Assembly (NCBI RefSeq): GCF_043290135.1
Contig: NW_027464589.1
Span: forward strand, 1,741,001 to 1,805,000
Length of the DNA: 64,000 nt
Reading direction: 5' to 3'
Origin: Rhipicephalus microplus
Lineage: Eukaryota; Arthropoda; Arachnida; Ixodida; Ixodidae
Below, in pieces: positions 43,513 through 53,118 of the stretch. Numbering within the stretch: the first letter of the stretch is position 1; every line of letters starts with the position of its first letter. The notes under the pieces are model-generated. The model ran no database searches, was not told the DNA's origin, and was given only the letters and a program-made list of their open reading frames with translations. Both the position numbers and the translations under genes were made by a program.

Positions 43513-43755
43513 TGCCGCCAGTGATTAAATAGTTGTTTCAAAACGTGTGCACAGATTTTCAATTGCCGCTTTTAAGGGCGGTACAGACGAGGCGCACGTT
43601 TGTGCGCGTTTCACCTTGGCAGCCAGTTCCGTTACTTTTGATTCAATCGCCTGCTGTTCGGAACGAAGCGAACGAATTTAGTTAAGAATGTCTGTCTGCG
43701 TTTGAATCCATGACGGTATCTGCATGATAGCCTCAAATATTTTCTGTTTGTCGGG

Positions 43756-44956
43756 GTCTAAGACGGGTCGACACATCCTCGAGTCACTTGGCATCCAGTA
43801 CCACACTCAGCAGGGAAAAAAAGCGGATGTTCCTGCCTCGGTTCGCAACCGCCTAATTGTTCCGCCGCTTCCCAAGAATATGCACCCGACGCACCACGTC
43901 GGGCGCCGTAACCAGCGAGCTAGTGACCTTCAAAAGAAGTACGGCACTAGCGACGAAGTTGTGTACGTAGATGCCGCGAGATATGGGGACGGGAGACACG
44001 CACACGCCGCTGCGGTCGTTGACCGTGCGGGCAAATGCCTCGCGAGCGCCACGGTGACCACGGGACATACGGAGGCGGCCGAAGAAGCCGCGATAGCCCT
44101 AGCAATCGCCACGGTGCCGAACGCTACGATCGTAATCAGCGACTCGCAGGCAGCAATCCGCGGCTTCGCGCGCGGCCGCGTCTCGCGGGAAGCGGCCCGC
44201 ATCCTTAAGACGTGCGGTGATGGTGACTCAGCGTCGCGATCGCCACAACAAAATTTAACAGTCTTCCTCCTTTGGACCCCGGCACACACCGATGTCCCGC
44301 TTCCGGGCAACGAGGCGGCCCACGCCGCGGCTCGAGGTCTCACTCGCCGAGCCGCGGCACATTCCGTGGCCGCCGCCTCCGCTCCCGAGAACGGGGCTTC
44401 TGATCTGCCGGATCGAGACACTTTGACAGACACGCAGCGACAACACAGACCACAATGGTCGTGGGGTGATCGTCTCATCACGTTCCGAGATATTACGCAA
44501 CACTACAGACTAGAAAGGCGAAAGTTCCCGCCACCGCATGACAAATTAAACAGGCACGATGCCGTAAGCTATCGCTTACTACAAACCCACTCTTAACCAA
44601 GCCCGGTCGTCTTAGGCCACTGCTACCCGCACTTACACATTACCGATCTATGTAAAGCATGCGGGCACAGAGCAACGCTGCGCCACATGCTCTGGGAATG
44701 CGCCGATAACAATGGTCGAGAAACGGCCGCCGTTCGCGATGCGCCTATGGCGGCTGCCAATACCAGGCAACAGGAAGCCTCGAGCTCACTCGTTCCCGCC
44801 GCCGTCCCGTCTGCGGGAGCCGCGGGGGACCTTCTCCGTCGGCGACGCCACCGCTGGGAGGCGGCGCTCAGAAGCTCGGAGCTCAACGACCAGCTCTGGG
44901 CTGTCCGGCAGGCCGAAGATGCCGCTCGAGTTCAGGGACTCAGCGCCGCCATCTGA
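43756..44956 (+). pseudogene. LINE C-terminal region: RNase H and CCHC finger, one stop
   Basis: TGRHILESLGIQYHTQQ begins the readable part. RNase H: VVYVDAARYGDG (Asp), HTEAAEEAAIALA (Glu), IVISDSQAAIRGF (Asp), LLWTPAHTDVPLPGNEAA (His region). The conserved ITQHYRLERRKFPPPH follows. A TAA at about 44594-44596 splits the frame after LLQTHS. Beyond it CKACGHRATLRHMLWEC is a C-x2-C-x7-H-x4-C finger, and the frame runs on to the stop at 44956. Confidence 0.8.
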
Positions 44957-45020
44957 GGCCACCAAGACCAAGCTGCCGGCCAAGTTCTAATAAAGTTTCC
45001 TCTCTCTCTCTCTCTCCTGC
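43756..45020 (+). mobile_element. GC-rich LINE 3' end with RNase H
   Basis: 5'-truncated LINE that interrupts the minus-strand CR1. It is much more GC-rich than its surroundings from about 43860 to 44990. It ends with GTTCTAATAAAGTTTCC and (CT)n at 44997-45016. The same protein family, on an AT-rich background, lies at 53119-54749. Confidence 0.75.
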
Positions 45021-45169
45021 TCAGCTGAGAGAGAGTTTCAGTGTTTTCCCCGATATCACCACAGCATAATAAACACATTTGGATAATGGCCGCAATGCAT
45101 TCACAGTAACACCCGATACAACTTATTAGGTCAACAGCCATCGTACGCACACGGCGAGTGAGATCTGAC

Positions 45170-45876
45170 GCCAGTTTTTGAACACTTTACCCCTTACAGT
45201 GATAAAAATCCCGCATAACTGTAAGAAGTGCTGACGGCTGCGGAAAGTGCACCAGCATCGCGTATAAGTGCTTCGCGATAACTAGCGTAACTTTTCGGAC
45301 TGCACGGCACACTGTCGACTACGGAATGCGGACGAGGTTCCCGGTGACTGTTTGTAATGTGCCAGCGCCGTAAAACGTGAGTGCCATCAGTAGCTTTAAC
45401 ACTGTAGGCACAGGATGTCTTCGGTAATCCTCTCTTTCACACAGTGGCAACGTAGCCAGTAGCTGACGCACGGCGTTCTTCGTGAATCCGTACAGAGCGT
45501 GGAATCGTTGCTCGACGTACAGCTTCATCGGATTTCCTCGGTCACGTAAAGTGGATCGAGGAATCTTCGGCAGGCAGTGCGCCTCACAAAATGCTATGTA
45601 TACGCTTATGGCGAGGCAAGCAAACTTAAAGCGCTCAACCTCCGTGCGACGTCCATTCGAGAGGTGACCATGTTGGAATAACGCATGAAATCGCTTTCTA
45701 GCTAGCCCCGCAGCATACTTGAAACTTGTCTTGACTTCAACCGAGCCAAGTCGCCTTGATGCCGTCCGCAAGTTCGCGAACAATTTATAGCGAGCTGCAA
45801 GACTGTCTTGAGTCAAGAACGAGTGAAGTACGAGTAAAGTAAGATCTCTGCATTTGGGGGTTAGTGACAATATCAA
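45170..45876 (-). pseudogene. Harbinger-like (PIF) transposase N-terminal fragment
   Basis: 186 open codons on the minus strand (45319-45876) contain RGNPMKLYVEQRFHALYGFT, then VRQLLATLPL, then PVPTVLKLLMALTFYGAGTL followed by QTVTGNLVRIP. This is the helix-turn-helix region that precedes the DDE domain in HARBI1-like transposases. After a stop at 45316 the continuation STVCRAVRKVTLVIAKHL is still readable. The catalytic domain is not recognisable. Confidence 0.6.
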
Positions 45877-45880
45877 GTGC

Positions 45881-46248
45881 GGAGCACTTTACGGTGCCAA
45901 GACGCCGCGTGTTGCTCACGCTTCGCGTGACGCCAGCGAAACCATGCGTGTACATGAAAAAAAAATGGAAGTAAGCGAGAGACAGAAGCAGACGGGAAAA
46001 ATATAGGGAGAAAAAAAGAAAACAGAAGACCCAGCTCCGTACTTCCGTCAGGCTTGGCAGCGAGGCGGGCTATTCCGCTACTCTACAATGGACCCATTTT
46101 TTCGTAGGGTATTTTGCAAATAAAACAAAACGGAATAAATAAATAACTTATGTGACAGCAACAGAGACGACACGGCAGAATAGCACAGAATGCTAAGCTA
46201 AAAAATCATCCGTACTGAGCAATGCATGGCGCAAAAGCGAATATTTAC
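45881..46248. other. Unassigned, would be intron of the host gene
   Basis: No coding signal. It lies directly 3' (minus-strand sense) of the candidate exon donor site at 46247-46248. Confidence 0.35.
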
Positions 46249-46398
46249 CTGCCACGGAAATTCGCCTTTCTCAGCGAGGGCAACCTGTGCTTCTCGCAGC
46301 GGGAACAGGAAGGAGTGGGTCTCCACCGTCTTCTCTGTGCGAACAATCAGGTGGAAGCAGCACACCTGTTCGGGGCCACACTCATTCAGTGCGCCCAC
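46249..46398 (-). CDS. Candidate host exon: end of clip domain and linker to serine-protease(-homologue) domain
   Basis: A 150-bp, 50-codon open exon on the minus strand. A pyrimidine-rich acceptor (TTTCGGTGCACAG) precedes it and CAG|GTAAAT follows it. It encodes NECGPEQVCCF, matching the last three cysteines (C...CC) of a clip domain. A linker follows, then EAQVALAEKGEFPWQ, which resembles the (E)AxxGEFPW start of trypsin-like domains in clip-domain proteases and masquerade-like homologues. Codons favour G/C at third positions, unlike the surrounding transposons. Phase 0 on both sides fits the exon at 51169-51361. Such secreted proteins act in arthropod haemolymph cascades (melanisation, coagulation, Toll). 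Whether this one is catalytic cannot be told, since the catalytic exons are not visible. Confidence 0.55.
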
Positions 46399-47206
46399 CT
46401 GTGCACCGAAAACGAAAACAAATTTACGCTACTTTGAGAGACAGTACGGTTGGGCATATGGGTTCAACACGATAAAGAGTGCTTAGCAGTGCAGGCGACA
46501 GGTCTCTTCTATTTCCTCCTGTCGTATACGCTGCTGAGCATTTCTTGCTTACTTTACTACTGCAATATAGTTGAGCTCGTTAATGAGCACGCATTGTAAA
46601 TCTCAAGCACTTAGATATTAAGCACGTGCACACACGTGGATGATATCACTATGTGCGCTGACCTAGAGGACGAAGAAGAGGCGGGTCTTGTCTGTTGTTT
46701 TCCCGATCACTTTAATTCTATGAATATTGTAAATACACCTTTATTCTGTGGTCTCCCCGTAAAAACTTGTGTGGAGGAGCTGGATGTATCCGACGCTCAC
46801 CAGAAAAATTTACACTGACATTGTTCACATTGTGCGCCTGGAGCCATATGAACACCGGCCCTCAGCTATGCTTGCGTAAAATTGCCATTCTCACTACCGA
46901 CTTTGTTCGGACGCACCAATTTGGTGCTTTCACCGCCAAACGATATCGTTATTTGCCACTGAAAAAAGAGAACGAAACGCTTTTTTGCGCGTCTCCCGCA
47001 CTGCGAAAATGCGATACACTTGCTTGTTTGATTGGCTAAGTACCGGGTAGTCTTCCTGTATTATAGGATCTTTAGCGCCTTCTTAGTCATTTAAAGCTGG
47101 TTAAGCTTTTTTTTATTGTTTGACTGACTTGAAGGCGTACTGATGTCCAGAAATTCTCCTGGTCAAGAACAGAGACGTTGCCCGTGGACGGCCTCTCTGC
47201 GGCATA

Positions 47207-48420
47207 ATGACCTTCCTCTTGACATTTTTTTTTCACAATGGTGTGAGCAGCAATCCCGTTGCACTAGCATTTTTGGGTGGTCACTTCATTAAGTTGAAAC
47301 CCAGCCAGGCCATTCAAGAACACTTTAATGCAGTGTCCCCAAACTACCAGACCATAACAGACGTGCGGCAGTTTGGTCGCGGTGGGATATTATGCAGATT
47401 GCCAGACCAGGAATGTGTAAAAGACCTTCTCAAACGTTCATCCTTCTCATGAATTCCGGTGAGTGCGTTTTTTGCACCTCATATCGCTTGCACAAATAAA
47501 AAAATCGTACGAGGTGTAGACGCGCAGCTAAGCCCCCCTGAAACTCCAGAAAAGCGCTCTGTGGCAGGTGTAATGGCAGTTTATCGACACAATCGGGTTG
47601 TGGACAAACAAGCGCGTTCCAACAGAGTCAGTGACTGCCACTTTTGCTGGCACCTCATGTCCTTCGGAAATTAAAGCGTGGCCTCTGTTGTTTCAAGCAG
47701 ATCAATTGACATTTCATCCGTTACAATGCCGGAACTGCTGGAGGTTTGTTCATAGTGCCGGTGGCTGTAAATTAGAGGGGCGATGCAGCAAATGTTGTGT
47801 ATTCCACAAATATGAAAAATGTATGGCTCAAGAGGACATGCGTTGTTTGCGTGCTGGTCCACATGATGCTGACTACACAGATTGTCCAATTATACAATAA
47901 GAAATGGAAGTTTTGAGATCATTTATAAAAGGAGATGCTCTAGAACGGAGGCAATAGCAATTATCAATGAAAAAGAGTATGGTTATGCCGGCGTTACTGC
48001 ACGACGTTCACGAAGACGAGCATTGCACAAGCAGTCGAGGTAGCTGTTGCAAAATCTATGGCTAGGGAGATGGATGAGCTAGTTGTCAGCATCTCCGAAT
48101 GTGTTGCTCAAGTCGTAAGCTATCAAATCGCTAAGCTTCTAACCCCACAACCAAGAGGTCCCTTCGAGTTATACATACAGCCTACGGCCAATTAGGTAAA
48201 TCCGATAACTGATAAAATCCATGCTTCTGATAGCTGCAATGACTGCGATGCATGTTCACCTTCTAATGGTGAGGAACCCGTGCGGGACTTGAACGTATCT
48301 ACTGTTGTGGAAATTGATGCCTGTGTTCAGAGACGTAGTCGATCCCCGCTGAACCGTGCAAACTCTACGTTCCCACAAGCGAAATTAAAAAAGAACCAGG
48401 CCAGTTAATCTTGCAAGGCG
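47207..48420 (+). pseudogene. I-like LINE ORF1 (gag-like, CCHC zinc knuckles), broken
   Basis: Readable as KLKPSQAIQEHFNAVSPNY, ITDVRQFGRGGILCRLPDQE, APHIACTNKKIVRGVDAQLS, then a zinc-knuckle series: CRNCWRFVHSAGGCK, RCSKCCVFHKYEKC and a third CL.A.PHDADYTDC. Stops and a frameshift (near 47455 and 47670) divide it. The C-terminal helical part (AQAVEVAVAKSMAREMDELV) is readable at 48025-48100. Its role would be RNA binding in the LINE RNP. Confidence 0.7.
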
Positions 48421-48429
48421 AGTATTTGG

Positions 48430-48760
48430 GAGAAAATTGTCTCCGCAACGATTACTTCAACAAAATAGCATATTTAAACGTTTTACAGTGAAATGATCGT
48501 TCATTATTTCCTGCAATTACTGGTTTACACTGTCTAAATTGTCAGCTGAATCCAGATTTATTATTGTTACAAGAAACTTGGCTTAATCCAGACAACAGCT
48601 TTTATGTCAAGAATTACCGTTAGTTTAGGCTAAACCGCCCTTCTAGAGATGGTGGCATTACGACATTGATGTCAAACAGCCTTTGCCATAAAGCTAAGGT
48701 AACGTTAAAGCTGCTGTCAAAGTCCAAGCACAGAGAATATGCTTTGGTCTCCCGGGATGC
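48430..48760 (+). pseudogene. I-like LINE ORF2 endonuclease N-terminus
   Basis: Reads LNCQLNPDLLLLQETWLNPD (catalytic Glu region) and FRLNRPSRDGGITTLM. It breaks off near 48760, where another LINE 3' end begins. Continuation of the same endonuclease is recognisable at 50205-50375 (SGVHHTRPL, GGFNAHHVTWG). Confidence 0.6.
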
Positions 48761-48764
48761 ACGT

Positions 48765-50200
48765 CTACAGCAGCGACAGTCATCATTGCACGTGATTATC
48801 CCATCAATGCATACATCCGCGTAGACGCTTTGAGAATGCACATAGGACATTTCACTCGGCTTCCATCTCATCAGCTCGTCTCACTTCGAACTCCTAGGCC
48901 CCGCTCAGCGTTCAGCGCAACTGTAGCTCAGCATTGCGCAGTGCTTCTATTGCACTTAACGCATGCAGCATGGCCGCCGATACTATTATGGTGCCTACAC
49001 CCACTCAAAGCCCTTCTTAGGATTCCTGGAATCCAAAATAAGAAAAAGTCGTCGCATCTAGCTCTGAAGCAGGCCACATTACTCTTTAGGCAAGAGAAGC
49101 ACAACGGACGCCTTCACATTTACACGGATGGCTCCGTGTCTTCAATAAGGTCTGCAGGGGCGGTGATCATTGCCGCGAGGCACATCACAATTGAATTTAT
49201 GACATCGCATTTGACGACGTCAACAGCTGCAGAACTCGCCGGCATACGTGCAGCTCTGGAGTTCTTAGTTGAAGAACCTTCGGGAACTTGGTCTATCTTC
49301 TCGGACTCGAAGGCAGCTCTTCAATGTCTCAAGTAATCCTTTCGCCATAGACCTTATGAACAGCTAGTAGCTGAAATAAGGCTTTTTAATCCCCAAGCAA
49401 TTGAAAAACAGCTCAGCATAGTGTATCAGTGGATACCAGGTCATTGCGTTGTTTATGACAAAAACCGTGCAGATGAGGCCACTAGATCTGCATACGATGG
49501 TACACAATACACAGCCATCCTGTTCTCAAGAACCAACGCAACTACAAGACTATGTTCGCTTGCGCGTGACCTCAAACTGGTACAGTAGAACTAAACAGAC
49601 TTCAGAAACGCGCGCCTGGATAACTTGGATACCAATCTGCAGCTTCGTCTTCCCCAAAGGATATCTCGAGCTGAGGAGGTTCTTGTATGCCGCTTGTGGC
49701 TTGGAGTGGCCTTCACGAACGCATACTCTTATCTCATTGGAACGGCCAGCTCATCTACATGCACTTACTGCAGCTGCGAAGAAACCATCGCGCACTTTCT
49801 GTGTGAGTGCACCCATTTCAACGTGCAAAGACAAGACCTCACTGCATCTCTGGATAGCCCGGACGATCGGCCTTTGTCGGAACAAAGGATTCTGGGTCAT
49901 TGGCCAAGCCCATCCTCAGCTCAGAAGGCCTTGAAAGCTTTGCTGCGCTTTTTGTGGACAACTGGCCTCAGAGACAGACTAGTGTCTTATACTCTTTGAT
50001 GTTGCCTTTCATCTGTCGATTTTTTTTGTAGTTTCTCTATCTCTTCGCAACATTTCTTTTTTACGTATTTTATTCCCCTCACCCCTTTCCCCAGCACAGC
50101 GTAGCCAGCCGGTCTAAGAACTGGCTAACCTCCCTGTCTTTCCGCTTAAACTTTCTTCCTCTCCTCTCCTAAAGCTGTGGTCCTTGGAATTTTAAATTTT
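48765..50200 (+). mobile_element. LINE 3' fragment with RNase H nested in the I-like LINE
   Basis: Begins abruptly within a LINE C-terminal region and ends with a 3' UTR (GTAGCCAGCCGGTCTAAGAA, CTAACCTCCCTGTCTTTCC) and a C/T-rich tail. The host LINE's endonuclease reading resumes at about 50205. The exact junctions were not resolved by a target-site duplication. Confidence 0.6.
48830..49999 (+). pseudogene. LINE RNase H and C-terminal zinc finger, one stop and a frameshift
   Basis: The upstream part includes MRMHIGHFTRLPSHQLVSL. RNase H: LHIYTDGSVSSIRSAGAV (Asp at about 49127), TSTAAELAGIRAALEFL (Glu), WSIFSDSKAALQCLK (Asp). A TAA stop at 49334-49336 follows, and VYQWIPGHCVVYDKNRADEA is in frame after it. 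The C-terminal segment (49625-49999) has LPQRISRAEEVLVCRLWLGV and a CTYCSCEETIAHFLCEC finger, in another frame. Catalytic residues are preserved, but the frame is broken. Confidence 0.75.
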
Positions 50201-50204
50201 AGCT

Positions 50205-50375
50205 ATAAAGACAACTCTGCCTTCTCGTGAGACATTTACAATAGCCACTGTTCATTTTCCGTCAGGCGTACATCATACAAGGCCCTTGGAGATCCTAATT
50301 GGCTCGTGTGGAAGAAATATTTTATTGACAGGAGGTTTTAACGCCCATCATGTCACGTGGGGTGTAGAAATTGAT
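50205..50375 (+). pseudogene. I-like LINE endonuclease, continuation
   Basis: Readable as TVHFPSGVHHTRPLEILIGS and then LTGGFNAHHVTWG, the equivalent of GDFNAHHxxWG with Asp changed to Gly. It continues the endonuclease begun at 48430 and stops at a GC-rich segment near 50380. Confidence 0.5.
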
Positions 50376-50379
50376 GCGT

Positions 50380-50610
50380 GAGGTAACCGTTTGTACCGGG
50401 TCCCGCGCATCGAATTGGGAGTCCTCCAGGCAGAAAAAGTTTCACCACTGGGGCGGCGCGTGACAGCCCCTTGAAGCCCGCCTGTTCTCTGTTTAGCTAC
50501 CGATGGGTGGCCGGCCAGCACTGGGTATGGAACCCCGCACCTTCCGTAGCTGAAGCGGACAGGTACGTGCAATGCCACAGCTATGGTGGGGTAGCAGTTT
50601 GTGGGAGTGG
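50380..50610 (-). repeat. GC-rich segment, possible SINE-like insertion
   Basis: Sharply GC-rich relative to both flanks. On the minus strand GGGGTTCCATACCC resembles a B-box and TAGCTGTGGCATTGC is weakly A-box-like. No partner copy in the window. Confidence 0.3.
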
Positions 50611-51168
50611 CCCCAAGATAACAATCTCACCTGTTTAAATTAAGAAAGCCCGACGCAGGTCCTTAGTTAACTGCGCAACAAACAGGGATGATGTGCCGAT
50701 TACGTGTGAAGTGAGAAGTCTGGTAGTATTCGTAGCTTCCAATGTACTTACGTTTATAAATTATAGTAAATTTAAAGAGTGTTTGCTTTCTTCACTTACT
50801 TCTCTATAAAATAGAAGCGCGATGTAAGAAACTATGAACATTTTGTACATTTTCTACAGAATTCCCGCGAATAATCCTAATTTACGGTCATAACTTTGAA
50901 GTAGAACGGTAATTCACCATGGTGGATTGCTGATTATTCCAGGAACTACAGGCACAGAAAGGCACGCTATCGCTGCGGCTATGTTGTTTAACGCTATCGC
51001 TGTGGCTATGTTGGTTAAAATTAACCACAAAGAAGGCGCGGAAAACTACTTTGCAACTGAGCATTTTAGTATTCGTACCGAATGCACAGTAATTACGATG
51101 AAATTGCGATGGGTTATTTGTTTATACTGAAAATTCTCTACAGTGAAGTCTGAGGCAGATCTACCCAC

Positions 51169-51361
51169 CTTAGCTGGCTTTTCCTTTGCGGTCACGGTGT
51201 CATCTTTGCATTCACCCTTGGGCACACACATACACCCGTACACCTCCTCGGCGGTGCCGCTAGAGATTGCCACAGCCGAGGAGTTTCCACCTTGGACGGC
51301 ACCCTCTGCGGAGCCAACACGTTTGAGTAGGATGCAGGAGGTCACAAGTAGCCACGTGTTC
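51169..51361 (-). CDS. Candidate host exon: signal-peptide-like segment and start of clip domain
   Basis: A 193-bp open segment on the minus strand. Acceptor GACACCATGCAG|GAACAC and donor AAG|GTGGGT. It encodes a hydrophobic run (NTWLLVTSCILLKRVGSAEG) compatible with a signal peptide, a Ser/Gly-rich stretch, and then YGCMCVPKGECKDD. This is the C-x-CVPxxxC pattern that opens clip domains of protease homologues (compare the common CVCVPYYQC form). It starts in phase 2, so an upstream exon should supply the start codon, and it ends in phase 0, matching the exon at 46249-46398. Together they give cysteines C1-C6 in clip order with 19 residues between C3 and C4. Composition is GC-richer than the neighbouring AT-rich repeats. 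Confidence 0.55.
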
Positions 51362-51950
51362 CTGCATGGTGTCAGAACGATATTAACTGACTTTATTAGT
51401 CTCCCAATGGTGCTGTATAGCACATCAAGCAAAATTTTTTGGTTGGCAAATAAAAAAATTTTTACATCTTGAAACTCTTTCTGCCCTCAAAATATCTTGC
51501 GGGAACATATTTTTGCTTTCTGTTCATGTTGCTTTACTACAACTCTAAGAGCACGAATTTAAAGTATGTTGAGCGCCCCATCACTATACAAGAAAAATGA
51601 TGCCATGTCCTATATATGTGACACCAGGGCTTAGTGTTAGTAAAATCAGAGCAGGTAATTAGTTCTATCTATTTTTACCCCATTATCCTGCGTAATCCTT
51701 GTGAGACTAGCAGGCAGCAACCACAATGCCTAAATGACGCGAAAGCAGTTTTTTGCGCTCGTGACACACAGCTTCGCAATAAAATTCCATGGCCGTCGTG
51801 TATATATTGGAAGCTTTCAAGATCAAATATTATAAAAAATTGCCCTATTATTCTTGACAGTGCCAAAATTATTTCCCTCCGTGTTTGCATGGTTTCTTGC
51901 TATTTTGTAGTGGCTCTTACCCAGTAAAATAAATCGGCCAAGAAGCCAGT
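51362..51950. other. Region without a recognisable gene
   Basis: AT-rich. It would be the upstream intron of the clip-domain gene. No first exon could be recognised. Confidence 0.35.
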
Positions 51951-51989
51951 TTTCATAGTGAGTGAGAAATTAAGGACTATGCATGGTAA

Positions 51990-52480
51990 AAAGAAAACAC
52001 GATTTATTTGTTGTTTATAACAGACTATAATCTCCCCAACTAGAGGCCTCACCCAAGGTCCGGTACTATGACCACTATTATGTATTATTTTATTGTGCAC
52101 AATTCCAGTACAACATAATGTACAGGTGTATGTATACGCTGACGACTTCAATTTTTGCTACAGCTACGGATATACATACACTATATCAGATGCTCCAGTT
52201 TTATAAGAATGCTCTGGACACATAGTTAGACGACATTATTCTATCAATAAACATCAGGAAAAGTACAATCGTAGTTTTTCATATTAGGTTCAGTGCAGAT
52301 TTCTCTACATTACAGATGGGATTTTATCCTGCTGGTGTATTCGATTAAATACTAAGGAGTCACTATACTGAAAACCGAAATTGGAGTCCGCATATAAAAA
52401 ATATGGCAGCTTAAGGAGTACGGACGCCTTGGATGCTTCGTAGATTCAGCAATGAACGTTCTGCTCTCGTGGTGATGAGC
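51990..52480 (+). pseudogene. I-like LINE reverse transcriptase remnant
   Basis: Reads TRGLTQGPVL (GLPQGSVLSP equivalent), PLLCIILLCTIPVQHNVQVY and VYADDFNFCYS with the catalytic YADD preserved. Many stops. Confidence 0.65.
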
Positions 52481-52544
52481 TGATCATGATATACTGTATG
52501 CATATTTGCCTAATATTGCAGTTTGGCTATGTCTTTTTTTCTGG

Positions 52545-53107
52545 AGCATCCGCCTGCGAAGCTGGACCACTGGTACTCCTAGAACGCGAAGCGTTACGTT
52601 TATGCCTTGGGCTCCATAAATTTGTCGCAATTAATACTAAACGTAAGGAAGTGTGCCTGCCTTTTCTTCGTGCTAGTTGTTAAATACTAGCAGTTTGTAC
52701 CTTTTTAAAATATATGCATCCACACAGAGGAGGTCGCAGTATATTTCCATCAATGATCCGACGTCCTTTTTTAACCAACAGTGATCTAGATTAAAGCGGC
52801 CACAAGTCATCGTTGCACGGAAGCTCTTGGAAACATTACAAGGTAATCTTCGTGAGGTACAAGTACTAAGAACACCTATTCAAACACTGAAAATAGAATT
52901 CGACAATATATTTTCCAATAATTGCAAAACATCTTCTCAGTAGATACCTAAATGCAATTTTTAAAGACCACCAGCTGGCAAGATTAGGTATAAAGATTGC
53001 AAGAGCAACTGATGCTTCAGTTTGCGAAGACAAAGCAGGAGTCGGAATTGCATCCTCAGTGTTGGATTGGTCTTCTTAAATTTTTTCACCCGTTTTACAC
53101 GTATTTA
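52545..53107 (+). pseudogene. I-like LINE post-RT region and RNase H start
   Basis: GPLVLLEREALRLCLGLHKF as in the copy at 34365, then stops. Later KIARATDASVCEDKAGVGIA is the first RNase H motif with its catalytic Asp, followed by LDWSS. The coding sequence is cut at the 11-bp target-site duplication starting at 53108. Confidence 0.65.
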
Positions 53108-53118
53108 TCAAGCGGAAT

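Larger units (their letters stand above)
39785..43755 (-). mobile_element. CR1-type LINE, minus strand, degenerate but near full length
   Basis: From right to left: ORF1 remnants (43520-43055), endonuclease (43004-42300), RT (41710-40600), C-terminus and 3' UTR, ending in (TTTA)n (complement AAATA) at 39785-39822. The ORF1 end is cut by the RNase H LINE at 43756. Multiple frame breaks. Confidence 0.8.
46399..51168 (-). other. Inferred intron of the clip-domain gene, filled with LINEs
   Basis: Bounded by a GTGGGT donor (AAG|GTGGGT at 51169/51168) and the CAG acceptor at 46399-46400 on the minus strand. It is 4,770 bp, mostly plus-strand I-like LINE sequence (47207-50375). 46400-47190 and 50600-51168 show no gene that I can support. 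The intron is an inference from matched phase and domain continuity. Confidence 0.45.
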
